64,000 nt of DNA from Paraburkholderia sp. NMBU_R16 (GCF_013282575.1 NZ_JAAAYE010000022.1:1-64000); one strand, 5' to 3'; positions 1-9,204 are shown, counted from the first letter of the stretch. Made by a program: numbers and translations. Notes: generated from the sequence alone by a model not told the origin.

Positions 1-14
1 TGCAACATGCGCCG

Positions 15-52
15 AGCGTCAATCAACAAACGCTTGTCAGCGTCAATCAACA
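15..52. repeat. 14-bp direct repeat, 24-bp period
   Basis: The 14-mer AGCGTCAATCAACA occurs at 15-28 and again, unchanged, at 39-52. Only two copies are present, so this is not an array. It could be a protein-binding repeat or the edge of a longer repetitive tract to the left of the window. Confidence 0.5.
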
Positions 53-249
53 TCGGCATCATCAACCTCGCCGCGACATTCTCATCTTGTTTGTCGCGCG
101 TCTCTCATCCAGATTGTCGCGCCACAGCGATGGTGGCAAATCGGTATTTATCGGCTAATCGAGCATTGGCGCCGCTCTCCAAGAGAAATGGCGACGTGAG
201 AAGTAAACAGGCCCCCGGCCTTTTTTGCGCCTTCCGAGTGCGCGTGTAA

Positions 250-290
250 CGTAACGGCGCGCTGCTTCCGTTACGACGATCGCCGTAACG
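250..290. promoter_or_regulatory. CGTAACG inverted-repeat cluster upstream of the tad locus
   Basis: CGTAACGG at 250-257 and CCGTTACG at 268-275 form a perfect 8-bp inverted repeat with a 10-nt spacer, and a third CGTAACG lies at 284-290. There is no T-run, so it looks more like an operator than a terminator. It lies about 340-380 bp before the flp start, in a position where an activator of the pilus operon could bind. The binding protein is unknown. Confidence 0.35.
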
Positions 291-627
291 CGGCCAACTT
301 CGATTTCGACTTTTAGTGGAGTTAATCTAAACTATCGTAAGCCCTAACTTAGCGAATGAACGGATTCAGTGTAAAAGACCACCTGAGCTGCAAGAAAAAT
401 TCGGCAATACGAGATACAGGATCGGGCAAGGCGCTGCCATCGCCTTTTTCGGCTCTTGTCGATAAAGCATGAACGCATGCGTCAGCATGCGAGGGGACTC
501 TCAACACTATTCGCTGTTTGCAAGTGGGATTCGCGCCTCGGCAGTGTACGGTGCCGGAGCGTGGCCTTCCGCTGCATGAAATCCGATTGTTCTGCACGAC
601 CGCCGTTAAAAAAATACGAGGATCAAC

Positions 628-795
628 ATGAGCAAGCTCATCGGACGTTTCCTGAGGGAAGAACGGGGTGTAACCGCAATCGAGTACGCATTGATAGCGG
701 GGCTTATCGCGCTTGCAATCGTTGCCTCATTGAACAACGTAAAGACGAGTATCGTGACGGTGTTCACCAACATTGTCACCAGTCTGACGCCGTAG
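628..795 (+). CDS. flp: Flp/Fap type IVb pilin
   Basis: This encodes the 55-residue major pilin subunit of a Flp/Tad pilus. The prepilin is cleaved after Gly14 (EERG^VTAIEY), which leaves the invariant Glu5-Tyr6 pair in the mature protein (Glu19-Tyr20 here). A single hydrophobic helix follows at about residues 15-36. Length and motif match the Flp family closely. The start is fixed by a GAGGA ribosome-binding site and the leader length. It is the first gene of the tad cluster, and the prepilin peptidase that should process it follows 119 bp downstream. Confidence 0.95.
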   Translation: MSKLIGRFLREERGVTAIEYALIAGLIALAIVASLNNVKTSIVTVFTNIVTSLTP

Positions 796-914
796 TCGCG
801 GCGCAAATAGCGCCGAAAGGCAAGCCTCTTTCTAAAAGAATGTTAAATCGCGGATTGCGTCCTGCAATCCGTGCGGGCCCCTGCGGCCAATTGACATTGA
901 CTTTCATTTCGACG

Positions 915-1409
915 ATGCAGCCGGGAAGCACAGTGTTCATCTGCTGGGCCGCCGCGGTCGCGCTTTCAGACTGTCGACACCGGCGGGTTTCGAACGGACT
1001 GGTCGCGACGGGCCTCGTTGCGGCTGCGTTTTGTTCGGCGACGCAGGCGGGGCCTTTCCCCGTTGCGCCGCTGCAGGCCGCTAACGGCGCGGCGCTCGGC
1101 TTTGCCGTGCTGCTGCCGTTCTTCCTGCTGGGCGTCATGGGCGCGGCGGACGTGAAGGTCTTCGCAGCGCTCGGCGCGTGGTGCGGGGTTCATGCGCTCA
1201 TCGGACTATGGGTGCTCGCGTCGCTCGCCGCGGCACTCCATGCGCTTGCGCTGATCGTCATGGCGAGACGGTCGCGCCAGCCATGGCGTACTGCGAATGC
1301 GCCGACCTTCGCGGTCGGCGCGCACCATGCGGCGCCCTACGCCGCGTTGCTTGTCGGAGCGGGGGTGATTGCGCTCGTCGGCGCGCCGTTGCCGGGAGTG
1401 GCGCCTTGA
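915..1409 (+). CDS. cpaA: Flp prepilin peptidase (A24 family, CpaA/TadV)
   Basis: This is a membrane aspartic peptidase of 164 residues that should cleave and possibly methylate the Flp prepilin. It has about four hydrophobic segments. The first catalytic Asp is Asp19 in SDCRHRR. The second is Asp79 in GAADVK, where the family usually shows GxGD, so the last Gly before Asp is Ala here. An upstream in-frame ATG at 840 would add 25 residues that do not look like this family, so 915 is preferred. The stop codon overlaps the TTG start proposed for tadE, which points to translational coupling. Confidence 0.85.
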   Translation: MQPGSTVFICWAAAVALSDCRHRRVSNGLVATGLVAAAFCSATQAGPFPVAPLQAANGAALGFAVLLPFFLLGVMGAADVKVFAALGAWCGVHALIGLWVLASLAAALHALALIVMARRSRQPWRTANAPTFAVGAHHAAPYAALLVGAGVIALVGAPLPGVAP

Positions 1410-1879
1410 AGGCCTCATGGTGTCCGATACATAGCTGCGCTCGTAGGCGCCAGAACGGCACAGCGGCTATCGAATTCGCGCTCGTATTCCCTCTGCTATT
1501 CGTGATGCTCTACGGCATCGTGACTTACAGCATGATTTTCGTGGCAAAGCAAAGCTTGACGCTTGCAGCCGAGGAAGGTGCGCGCGCAGCGCTCAACTAT
1601 CAGAGTGCGTCAAGCGCGGCTGCCGCGCTGAGCGCGCGCAGTCAAAGCGCTTGCACGGCGGCAACGAATTCCGCGGCATGGCTGCGCGGCGCCGCCAATT
1701 GTACGGCTCAGGCTCAGGCATGCAGTTACGACGCATCGCTCGCTTGCGTCGAAGTGACGCTGACTTACGACTACGCGAGCCGTCCGCTCGTGCCGACGTT
1801 GCCGCTGCTGGGCCTGGCATTGCCCGGAACGCTGACGAGTGCCGCGACAGCGCAGATCAATCCGGAGAACCTGTTATGA
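1406..1879 (+). CDS. tadE: TadE-like minor pseudopilin
   Basis: This is a 157-residue pseudopilin of the Tad system. The leader ends at Gly18 and is followed by TAAIEF, which puts Glu23 at mature position 5, and then one transmembrane helix (about 20-42). The remainder is a Cys-containing periplasmic domain. The start is taken as TTG at 1406 because it overlaps the cpaA stop (TTGA) and gives a normal leader; earlier in-frame starts lie inside cpaA. TadE proteins are processed by the same peptidase as Flp and are thought to help initiate or anchor the pilus. Confidence 0.82.
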   Translation: MKASWCPIHSCARRRQNGTAAIEFALVFPLLFVMLYGIVTYSMIFVAKQSLTLAAEEGARAALNYQSASSAAAALSARSQSACTAATNSAAWLRGAANCTAQAQACSYDASLACVEVTLTYDYASRPLVPTLPLLGLALPGTLTSAATAQINPENLL

Positions 1880-1968
1880 ACGATGCGCACGCTTCGCCGG
1901 GCGGGCAGTGGGAGTCTGCCGGACTTTGCCGCGCTCGCTCCATCGCTCAGGCGGGGGCGCAATGTTGA
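1876..1968 (+). CDS. Possible 30-codon linker ORF between tadE and cpaB
   Basis: A 30-residue frame starts with an ATG that overlaps the tadE stop (ATGA) and ends with a TGA lying just inside the cpaB start region (ATG at 1962, TGA at 1966). The encoded peptide (begins MNDAHASPGG) has no recognisable similarity. Its only support is the stop/start overlap at both ends, which would let ribosomes pass from tadE to cpaB. It could equally be spacer. Confidence 0.25.
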   Translation: MNDAHASPGGQWESAGLCRARSIAQAGAQC

Positions 1969-2872
1969 ACTTCACGAAGGTGTCGGCGGGCGTCCTCATC
2001 GCGGCGGCGCTCTTGCTCGGAATCTACGCCTGGATGCTCGGCAGGCATGCGCCGAACGCCGCCGGAACCGTGTCTGTTGCGAAGACCGGATTTGCCGTGG
2101 TCGTCGCGGCAAGACGGCTGCCGGCAGGGCAGCCCATCGCCCGGGACGCGTTGCGTGTCGACAAAGTGAGCGCATTTCCGAGCGGCGCATCGTCGAACCG
2201 CTGCTCGTCGCGAAGCGCGTGCCGCTTGCGGACATCGAACCGGGAACGCCCGTTTTCGAAGGCCAGCTTTCGTCGGAGTTCGCCGACCGTGTCGAGCCGG
2301 GAGAACGGGCGGTGGCGGTGCGTGTCGACGAAGCGGGCGCAGTAGGCGATCGCGTGCGTCCCGGCAATGTCGTCGACGTTTTCCTGACTCTGAAACGCGA
2401 CGGCGCGGGCATCGGCGGCCATGGCGAGATCGCGCGATCGCAAGCGAAGCTGCTGCTCTCGCGGGTGCGCGTGCTCGCGTTTGGCGATGCGCTGCCCGCG
2501 GGCGGCGGGCCGAACGCGCACGACGTGCACGCACGCACCGTCGTTCTTGCGGTGCCGACGGAGGAAGTCGATCGCCTTGCCCTCGCCGATAGCGCGGGAC
2601 ACTTGCTGCTCGCGCTGCGCAATCCACATGACATCGACGGCGGGCAGCGCTCGTCGAGCGCTCTGTTGGCGCGGGTGGGGGGGAGCGCGACGCGCGCGGT
2701 CCGGCCGTCGACGGTGGCGGACGCCGGCGTTTCGCTCGGTGCGCTTTCGGGCAGCGATGGCGGCGTCGAGGCGACCCCGGAGGTTCGGCCGCCAACGATG
2801 CGCCGGGCGACAAGCGGCGCGGAGCGGGTCGAGGTGGTGCGGGCAGGGCATGTCGATTCGCCCGGCAGTTGA
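1962..2872 (+). pseudogene. cpaB: cpaB/rcpC pilus assembly protein, interrupted by a frameshift
   Basis: CpaB (RcpC) is a membrane-anchored SAF-domain protein of the Tad secretin complex. From ATG 1962 the reading frame gives a normal N-terminus: a transmembrane helix at about 5-23, then VVVAARRLPAGQPIARDAL and LRVDKVSAFPSGA. The family-like sequence then continues in another frame from about 2189 (IVEPLLVAKRVPLADIEPG, ERAVAVRVDE, RVRPGNVVDVF) to the stop at 2872. Loss of one base near 2187-2189 explains the shift. Without correction the product stops at 2345 after 127 residues. There is no homopolymer at the site. It may be a true mutation, phase variation or a sequencing error. Confidence 0.8.
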
Positions 2873-2966
2873 GCAAGATGACGCTGCTCGCGCCGAAAGT
2901 GCTTCGCGGCGGGCAACGCTGTAGGGAATATCGAACCGGACTGCCAGCGGCAACGGATCACACGAC

Positions 2967-4403
2967 ATGACAAACAGGCGTCTAGTGGCAGCATCGAGCG
3001 GATGGGCGGGAGCGGTGGTTCGCGGCATCGTCTTGACGGCCGGCGTGGCGATCGGCCTCGTCGGTTTCGTCGGTTTCGTCGGCCAGGCCGGCGCGGCAGG
3101 AACGGCGAATGGCGCATCGACCGAGCGGGCGGCTTCGGGGGCGAACGTTTCGCTCGCAGTCGGCGAGCAGCGCCAGATCGACGCTGGGGGGGCGCTCGCC
3201 CGTGTTGCGATCGGGGATCCCGCAGTGGCCGATGTGCTGGTCATGAAAGGCGATGAAAACCGCAGAGCCGGTGGCGTGCTGCTCGTGGGGAAGGCGCCGG
3301 GTGCCACCAACTTGATGGTCTGGTTGAGGGGGCGTGCAACGCCCATCGTCTATCCGATCGAGGTCGGCCCGGGAGAGGGCGCAGTGTTGCTCGACGGCAC
3401 GACGCCGCGCGTGCGGGCGTTCGGCGGCGATGCCGTGATCTCCGGCTCGACCCCGTCGATGGAGACGCACCGTAAAGCCGTGGCTGCCGCGACGGCGGCC
3501 AAAGGAAAGGATGGCCGTATCGTCGACATGTCGACGATCGAGACACCCGGCATCGTGCAAGTCGATGTGCGTGTCGTCGAATTCAGCCGCGCCGTGCTCA
3601 AAGCAGCGGGCATCAACCTGTTCAAGCAGAGCAACGGCTTTGCGTTCGGCTCGTTCGCGCCGTCCGCGCTGAGCTCGTTCACGGGCGGCGCGACATCGAG
3701 CTTTCAGGCGCAGACCAACGCGCCGATCGCGTCGGCCTTCAATCTCGTGCTGAACTCGGCCAGCCATGGGCTCTTCGCCGACTTGAGCCTCATGGAAGGC
3801 AACAACCTCGCGATGGTGTTGGCGGAACCTTCGCTCGTCGCGCTGTCGGGTCAAAGCGCCAGTTTTCTGGCCGGCGGCGAAATCCCCGTCCCGGTACCGC
3901 AGGCGCTCGGGACGACGTCGATTCAATACAAGCCCTATGGCGTCGGCCTGACCTTGACGCCGACGGTCCTCAGCGCAAAGCGCATTGCGCTCAAAGTCGC
4001 GCCCGAGGCGAGCCAGCTCGATTTCCAGAACGCGATCACGATCAACGGCGTATCGGTGCCGGCCATTACGACGCGGCGCGCCGATACCACGGTCGAGCTC
4101 GGTGACGGAGAGAGCTTCGTCATCGGCGGCCTGATCGATCGCGAAACGCGCTCGAACGTGAGCAAGGTGCCTCTGCTCGGCGATTTGCCCATCATCGGCG
4201 CGTTCTTCAAGGAACTGAGCTATCAGCAAAGCGACAAGGAGCTCGTCATCGTGGTCACGCCGCATCTCGTCTCGCCGCTCGCCAAAGGCGCGCGGCTGCC
4301 GGCCACGCCGGGCGAACAAGCGGAACAGCACGACGGGCCAGTGTGGCGCAGCTATCTCGGCGGCGCGCTGTCGCGCGACGCAGGCCCGGGTTTTTCCAAA
4401 TGA
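2967..4403 (+). CDS. cpaC: Tad outer-membrane secretin (CpaC/RcpA)
   Basis: This 478-residue protein is the outer-membrane secretin through which the Flp pilus exits. It has a signal sequence (about 1-46) and the pilus/T2SS N-terminal domain at about 50-140 (VGEQRQIDAGG, IGDPAVADVLV). The C-terminal secretin domain (about 270-440) contains VPVPQALG, TRRADTTVELGDGESFVIGG and VPLLGDLPIIGAFF. A long hydrophilic C-terminal tail follows. It lies 94 bp after cpaB in the same operon. The match to the family is strong and the gene is full length. Confidence 0.93.
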   Translation: MTNRRLVAASSGWAGAVVRGIVLTAGVAIGLVGFVGFVGQAGAAGTANGASTERAASGANVSLAVGEQRQIDAGGALARVAIGDPAVADVLVMKGDENRRAGGVLLVGKAPGATNLMVWLRGRATPIVYPIEVGPGEGAVLLDGTTPRVRAFGGDAVISGSTPSMETHRKAVAAATAAKGKDGRIVDMSTIETPGIVQVDVRVVEFSRAVLKAAGINLFKQSNGFAFGSFAPSALSSFTGGATSSFQAQTNAPIASAFNLVLNSASHGLFADLSLMEGNNLAMVLAEPSLVALSGQSASFLAGGEIPVPVPQALGTTSIQYKPYGVGLTLTPTVLSAKRIALKVAPEASQLDFQNAITINGVSVPAITTRRADTTVELGDGESFVIGGLIDRETRSNVSKVPLLGDLPIIGAFFKELSYQQSDKELVIVVTPHLVSPLAKGARLPATPGEQAEQHDGPVWRSYLGGALSRDAGPGFSK

Positions 4404-4443
4404 GCCCGGCACATGGCGTGTTGGGCCGGGGAACAGGTGCGGC

Positions 4444-5700
4444 ATGAATGCTAGGGTGGTGCCACTGGCCGAGCGGGCGGTCGTCGAATCTTTCGTCTTC
4501 GCGTCCGCGAGCGCGACGAACATACGCTGGCTCGCGGATACGCTCGTGGCCGTGGGCGCCGTCGAGCCGGCCGAACTCGGCACCGCCGCGCTCGCCGAGC
4601 GCATTGCAACACTCAATCCGTTGCTGGTATTCGTCGATTTCTCGGGCGGGCGTAGCGTCGCGGCGGCACAGGCCGTCCATGCGGTGCGCTCGCTTGCGCC
4701 ACAGTTGCAGGTCGTCGCCGTCGGCACCATCGCCGAGCCCGAAAGCGCGCTGGCCGCGTTGCGTGCGGGCGTACGCGATTTCATCGATCTGAGCGCAAGC
4801 GCCGAGGAGGCGGCACGTATCGCACGCAACGTTTTGGAGCACGTGGCCGAGCCCGTGGTGCGGCATGGAAGGCTGACCGCGCTGATCGGTGCGAGGCCCG
4901 GTGTCGGGGTCTCTACGCTCGCCGCGAATCTCGCGGTGACGGTGCAACGGCGCGGCGCCGCGGCCGGACGTCAGGCGGCGCTCGTGGATCTCGGCTTGCC
5001 GGCCGGCGACGCCATGCTTTACCTGAATGCGCGCGGCGAATTCGATTTCGTCGAAGCCGTGCGCAACTTGAGGCGGTTCGATCAGACTTTCGTCCATACC
5101 GCGTTCGCGAGCCACGCAAGCGGGCTTGCCTTGACCGCATTGCCGCCCGACCTGAGCTTGCTGCGCACGATTTCGTTCACCTCCGCGGTGGCCTTGCTGA
5201 ACCGGCTGCGGGCGTTCTTCGATCAACAGATCGTGGACCTTGGCGGTTTTACCAACATCGAATTCATCGCGCATGTTGCAAGCGCGGCCGATGGAGTGTG
5301 GCTCGTTTGCGATCCGTCGATCGCGTCCGTCGTTTCGGCGAGCACGTTGATCCGCGAATTGACGGCGGCGCAATTCGAGGCCGGCGCGCTCGGTCTCGTC
5401 GTCAACAAGTTCGCTCCGCATCTCGGACTCTCGGCGGAGCAGATCGCACTGCGTCTCGAGCTGCCGCTCGTCGCGACGTTGCCGGCGCGCAGCGTGCCGC
5501 TCGGTCAGGCGGCCAATCAGGGCAAACTGCTCGCGGAAACGGCGGAGCGCGACCCCTATGTGCGCGCGGTGAGTGCGCTCGTGCAGCGTGTCGTCGGGCG
5601 CTCGGACGAGAGCGCAGCGCAGGTGCACGAGGCACGCGCGACCGTGTCGATCCTCGAACGCATTCGGCGCTTCATACCTTTCCTTCACGAGCGGTCATAG
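4444..5700 (+). CDS. tadZ: Tad pilus polar-localising ATPase (TadZ/CpaE)
   Basis: This is a 418-residue MinD/ParA-superfamily protein that positions the Tad machine in the cell. An N-terminal atypical receiver-like domain (about 15-130) is followed by an ATPase domain. Its Walker A is degenerate: GARPGVGVST at 149-158 instead of KGGVGKT, without the signature lysine, as is common in TadZ/CpaE proteins. The gene begins 40 bp after cpaC and ends 3 bp before the tadA start. Confidence 0.88.
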   Translation: MNARVVPLAERAVVESFVFASASATNIRWLADTLVAVGAVEPAELGTAALAERIATLNPLLVFVDFSGGRSVAAAQAVHAVRSLAPQLQVVAVGTIAEPESALAALRAGVRDFIDLSASAEEAARIARNVLEHVAEPVVRHGRLTALIGARPGVGVSTLAANLAVTVQRRGAAAGRQAALVDLGLPAGDAMLYLNARGEFDFVEAVRNLRRFDQTFVHTAFASHASGLALTALPPDLSLLRTISFTSAVALLNRLRAFFDQQIVDLGGFTNIEFIAHVASAADGVWLVCDPSIASVVSASTLIRELTAAQFEAGALGLVVNKFAPHLGLSAEQIALRLELPLVATLPARSVPLGQAANQGKLLAETAERDPYVRAVSALVQRVVGRSDESAAQVHEARATVSILERIRRFIPFLHERS

Positions 5701-5703
5701 ACG

Positions 5704-7038
5704 ATGGCAAACCCGATCGAATTCGCCGACGACGGCACGTCCTTCGCCCATACGCAGCAGTTCCACGACGTCAAGAACGCCGCCCACGAGCATTTGCTGA
5801 CACGCATCGAAGAACTCGGGGCGGAGTTCGGGCGATGGTCGCGCGGCGCGATAAAGCAGTTCGTCGATCTGGAGATGGACAGCTTCGTGCGGCTGCGCCA
5901 TATCCCGATCAACGAGGCCGAAGTCCGGCTCATTGCCGAGGCACTCACCAAGGAGCTTGCCGGCTTCGGGCCGCTCGAAGACTTGCTCGGCGATCCGGCC
6001 GTCGAGGACATTCTCGTCAACGGATACCGCGACGTCTACGTCTCGCGCTACGGCATGCTGGCGAAAGTGCCGGTGCGCTTCACCGACAATGCACATCTGT
6101 TGCGCATCGTGCGGCGCATTCTTGCGCCGATCGGCCGGCGCCTCGACGAATCGAACCCGATGGTCGACGCGCGTTTGCCGGACGGTGGCCGCGTGAACGT
6201 GGTCATCGAGCCGCTGTCGATCGACGGTCCGGTCGTCTCGATCCGAAAATTCCGCAAGGACCCGCTGCGTCCTTCGGACCTGCTCGAGAACGGCACATAC
6301 CACGACGAGATTGGGCAGCTGCTCGAGGCGGCGGTTGCCGCGCGCTGCAACGTGCTGATCTCGGGTGGCACGAGCTCCGGCAAGACGTCGCTCTTGAATG
6401 CGCTCGCCTTTCATATCCCCGAGCCGGAGCGCATCGTCACGATAGAAGACACCGCCGAACTCTCGCTCAATCACCCGCACGTGGTGCGATTGGAGAGTCG
6501 TCCCGGCGGGTTCGACGGTGCGGGCCTCGTGACGATTCGAGACTTGCTGCGCAACTCGCTGCGCATGAGACCCGATCGCATCATCGTCGGCGAAGTGCGC
6601 GGCGGCGAAGTACTCGAGATGCTGCAGGCGATGAACACCGGCCACGACGGCTCGATGGGGACCGTGCACGCAAGCTCGCCGCGCGAGTGCCTCTATCGGC
6701 TCGAGATGCTGGCGGGGTTCGCGGGTTTCCAGGGAACGGAATCGAGCCTGCGTCGGCAGATTGCGAACGCGATCGATTTCATCGTCCAGATCGGCCGGCT
6801 CTCGAACGGCCGGCGCCGTATTCTGTCCGTCACCGAGGTGACGGGCCTCTCCGATACGATCATCGCAACGCAGGAGCTGTATCGCTACGAGCCGATCCTT
6901 GACGCCGACGGAGAGGAGATCGACAACTGGGTATCGCTCGGCATCCATCCGCATTCGCCGAAGCTCGCGCGTGCGCGGCATGCCACGGGGGGAACGTTCG
7001 GCGGCGGCTTCGATATGGGCGGGGGCTTCCGTGTCTAG
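5704..7038 (+). CDS. tadA: Tad pilus assembly ATPase (TadA/CpaF)
   Basis: This is the cytoplasmic hexameric secretion ATPase that powers Flp pilus assembly. It is 444 residues long, normal for CpaF. Walker A is [11 protein letters not shown] (221-231, catalytic Lys227). The Asp box [12 protein letters not shown], Walker [15 protein letters not shown] and His box [14 protein letters not shown] are all intact, so it should be active. It sits immediately after tadZ and overlaps the GTG start of tadB by 8 bp. Confidence 0.95.
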   Translation: MANPIEFADDGTSFAHTQQFHDVKNAAHEHLLTRIEELGAEFGRWSRGAIKQFVDLEMDSFVRLRHIPINEAEVRLIAEALTKELAGFGPLEDLLGDPAVEDILVNGYRDVYVSRYGMLAKVPVRFTDNAHLLRIVRRILAPIGRRLDESNPMVDARLPDGGRVNVVIEPLSIDGPVVSIRKFRKDPLRPSDLLENGTYHDEIGQLLEAAVAARCNVLISGGTSSGKTSLLNALAFHIPEPERIVTIEDTAELSLNHPHVVRLESRPGGFDGAGLVTIRDLLRNSLRMRPDRIIVGEVRGGEVLEMLQAMNTGHDGSMGTVHASSPRECLYRLEMLAGFAGFQGTESSLRRQIANAIDFIVQIGRLSNGRRRILSVTEVTGLSDTIIATQELYRYEPILDADGEEIDNWVSLGIHPHSPKLARARHATGGTFGGGFDMGGGFRV

Positions 7039-8023
7039 CGTCGTCGCTTCGATCGTGGCGCTCGCCTTCGCCCTCGTGTGCGCCGCGCTTGGCTTGCTGC
7101 TATGGCAACGCGCGGTGCGCAGGCAGGAGCGCGTCAGCACGGAGCGCTTCGTCGAGAGCCGTCTCGCGCGGCCCGTGACGCATGCATCGCGCGATGGCAA
7201 CGCCGAGCCGAAGTCGGCTCGGCCGCTTGGGCGTGCCGCTCTGCCGAAACCCGGCGGCACACCCGCATCCGAGCCAGGCGGATCCTTTCGGGGGTTCCTC
7301 GATGACATGGCCGCGCGCGCGGGCCTCGACGGCGCTCGCATGCCGATACTGGCTGCGTTCGGTCTCGCGGGCGCCATCACGGTTTGGGTCGCATTCGACG
7401 GGGGCACGCTCGCGGCCGTCGCCGCATGCGTTGCCTGCGTCGCGGCACTCGCGCTCGCCGTCAACGCGCGCGCGCATCGACGCAAGCTCTCGATCGTGCA
7501 GCAGCTTCCGACGTTTCTCGACGGTATCGTGCGGCTCATCACGTTGGGCAACAGCGTGCCGGCAGCCTTCCAGGCTGCGCTCGCCACGACGGACGAGCCG
7601 TTGCGCGAGTGCCTGGAGCGCGTCGCGCGGACGATGCGTGCCGGCGTGGAAATCGATCGCGCGTTGACGCAGGTCGGCAGCGTCTATCTCGTGCGGGAAT
7701 TTGCGCTCTTGGGCGCGGTGCTGCGCTTGTCCGTCAAGTACGGCGGTCGGGCGGACGTCATGCTCGAACGCATGTCCGCCTTCATGCGAGACCTCGAGCA
7801 GGCCGAGCGCGAGCTCGCCGCGATGTCGGCGGAAACACGCATGTCGGCATGGGTACTCGCCGTGCTGCCGCTCCTCATCGGCGGATTCCTGATTGCATCG
7901 AATCCGGAGTATTTCAATGCGATGTGGCAGGACACGGGCGGCCGCACGCTCGTCTACGTCGCATTCGGGCTTCAGGGCGCCGGTGGCTGCCTGCTCTATC
8001 GTCTTGCCCGGTTGAGGTCGTGA
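7031..8023 (+). CDS. tadB: Tad inner-membrane platform protein TadB
   Basis: TadB and TadC form the inner-membrane platform on which the TadA ATPase works. This 330-residue protein has one N-terminal membrane helix, a cytoplasmic T2SSF domain (about 155-285: QLPTFLDGIVRLITLGNSVPAAF, written here only as its landmarks QLPTFLDGI and GNSVPAAF) and two C-terminal helices. The GTG start at 7031 overlaps the end of tadA. The stop overlaps the tadC start (TGATG), which indicates coupled translation. Confidence 0.9.
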   Translation: MSSVVASIVALAFALVCAALGLLLWQRAVRRQERVSTERFVESRLARPVTHASRDGNAEPKSARPLGRAALPKPGGTPASEPGGSFRGFLDDMAARAGLDGARMPILAAFGLAGAITVWVAFDGGTLAAVAACVACVAALALAVNARAHRRKLSIVQQLPTFLDGIVRLITLGNSVPAAFQAALATTDEPLRECLERVARTMRAGVEIDRALTQVGSVYLVREFALLGAVLRLSVKYGGRADVMLERMSAFMRDLEQAERELAAMSAETRMSAWVLAVLPLLIGGFLIASNPEYFNAMWQDTGGRTLVYVAFGLQGAGGCLLYRLARLRS

Positions 8024-9135
8024 TGCTTGCGGATCGAATCGCCTCGATTGCATTGACGCTCGGCGCATTGGGCTTGACGATGCTGGCGCTGCATATTCTG
8101 GTGCGGCGGCTCGCTGCGCGGCGCGGCATGCGTTTGCTGGACGATGCGCTCGCGCGCCGCGCGGTGCCGGCCGTGGCCGGGCGCGATCCGGAGCCGCTGC
8201 GCGGCGCGCCTGGGTCTTCGCGTTTGCGTGCCGAGCCGTCGAATGCGACGAATGCGGCACATGCGATGCATTCGCCGAACGCGCAGTCTGCCGCATTCGC
8301 CGCCACGCGAGACGGCCGCCCGAAGGCGGGTTCGCCGGCGCGAAATGAGGCCGAGCGGCGCGGCAAGGTCTGGTTGCGCCGGATCGGCAGCGCCGGCATG
8401 CGTTGGCTCGATACGCCGCTCGGCAAACTGATCGTCGCGGACGAGGACCGGTCGCTGCTCGAGCGATGCGGCTTCGCCGACGCGAATGCACGCGGCATCT
8501 TTTTGATATCGCGACTCGCGAGCGCGGCGCTCGCGCTTGCCCTCTACGCGTGGCTCGTGAGCCCGTATATCGACGGCAGTACGCAGCCTGCCTATCTGGG
8601 TGCGGCCGTCGTCGCGGGATTCATGCTGCCGAAAGCGGTGCTTGGCCGCCGCGCCGCGGCCCGGCGCACGAGCGTTGCCGACGAGACGCCGGCATTCGTC
8701 GACCTGCTCAGGCTGCTGCAAGGTGTCGGCTTGTCGCTCGACCAGAGCTTGCAGGTGATCATCAACGATTTTCGGACGATGCTGCCCGTGCTTGCCGACG
8801 AACTCGAGATCGCGCAGCGGCAGTTCGTGGCGGGGCGCACGCGCGAGCAATCGCTGCAGCGTCTTGCGGGCGCATTCGGCAACGAGGATTTGCGGGCCGT
8901 CGCGCGTCTGATGATCCAGGTCGACCGGCACGGCGGCGCGGTTCAGGAGCCGCTTCGTCAATTCGGCGAAAGGCTGCGCGAGACCCGCCGAGCCCGTTTG
9001 CGGGAGCGGATCGGGCGACTGACCGTCAAGATGACGGGCGTCATGATCCTCACGTTGCTGCCTGCGCTGCTGATCGTGACGGCGGGACCGGGCATCGTTG
9101 CCATCACGCACGCGCTTTCGACTACGCATCGTTGA
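8023..9135 (+). CDS. tadC: Tad inner-membrane platform protein TadC
   Basis: This is the second T2SSF-domain membrane protein of the Tad platform, 370 residues. An N-terminal helix is followed by an Ala/Arg-rich linker of about 80 residues (about 35-115) that is longer than in many TadC proteins. Then come two helices, the T2SSF domain (about 225-350; DETPAFVDLLRLLQGVGLSL region) and a last helix. The start codon overlaps the tadB stop by one base. The Ala-rich linker is the only unusual point. Confidence 0.9.
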   Translation: MLADRIASIALTLGALGLTMLALHILVRRLAARRGMRLLDDALARRAVPAVAGRDPEPLRGAPGSSRLRAEPSNATNAAHAMHSPNAQSAAFAATRDGRPKAGSPARNEAERRGKVWLRRIGSAGMRWLDTPLGKLIVADEDRSLLERCGFADANARGIFLISRLASAALALALYAWLVSPYIDGSTQPAYLGAAVVAGFMLPKAVLGRRAAARRTSVADETPAFVDLLRLLQGVGLSLDQSLQVIINDFRTMLPVLADELEIAQRQFVAGRTREQSLQRLAGAFGNEDLRAVARLMIQVDRHGGAVQEPLRQFGERLRETRRARLRERIGRLTVKMTGVMILTLLPALLIVTAGPGIVAITHALSTTHR

Positions 9136-9204
9136 CGAATGGCACACCCGATAGCAAGCCGCGTATTGAAGAACACTATTCCGACCACGACGATCGATCA
9201 TCCG

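Larger units (their letters stand above)
1..627. other. Upstream region of the tad locus, no convincing gene
   Basis: No credible gene is visible here. The 80-codon frame at 7-249 has an atypical composition and no recognisable similarity. The segment contains a 14-bp direct repeat near its start, a cluster of CGTAACG sequences at 250-290 and AT-rich DNA around 305-350 that could hold the promoter of the pilus operon. A good ribosome-binding site (GAGGA) lies just before the flp start at 628. Confidence 0.6.

Noticed and set aside
7-249. 80-codon open frame at the left edge
   Set aside because: Composition and residue pattern are unlike the real genes, there is no ribosome-binding site and the repeats inside it look regulatory.
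561-577. Possible sigma-54 -24/-12 promoter (GTGGCC...CTGCAT) before flp
   Set aside because: The GG and GC elements are 9 nt apart; the sigma-54 consensus needs 10, and one-base changes abolish activity.
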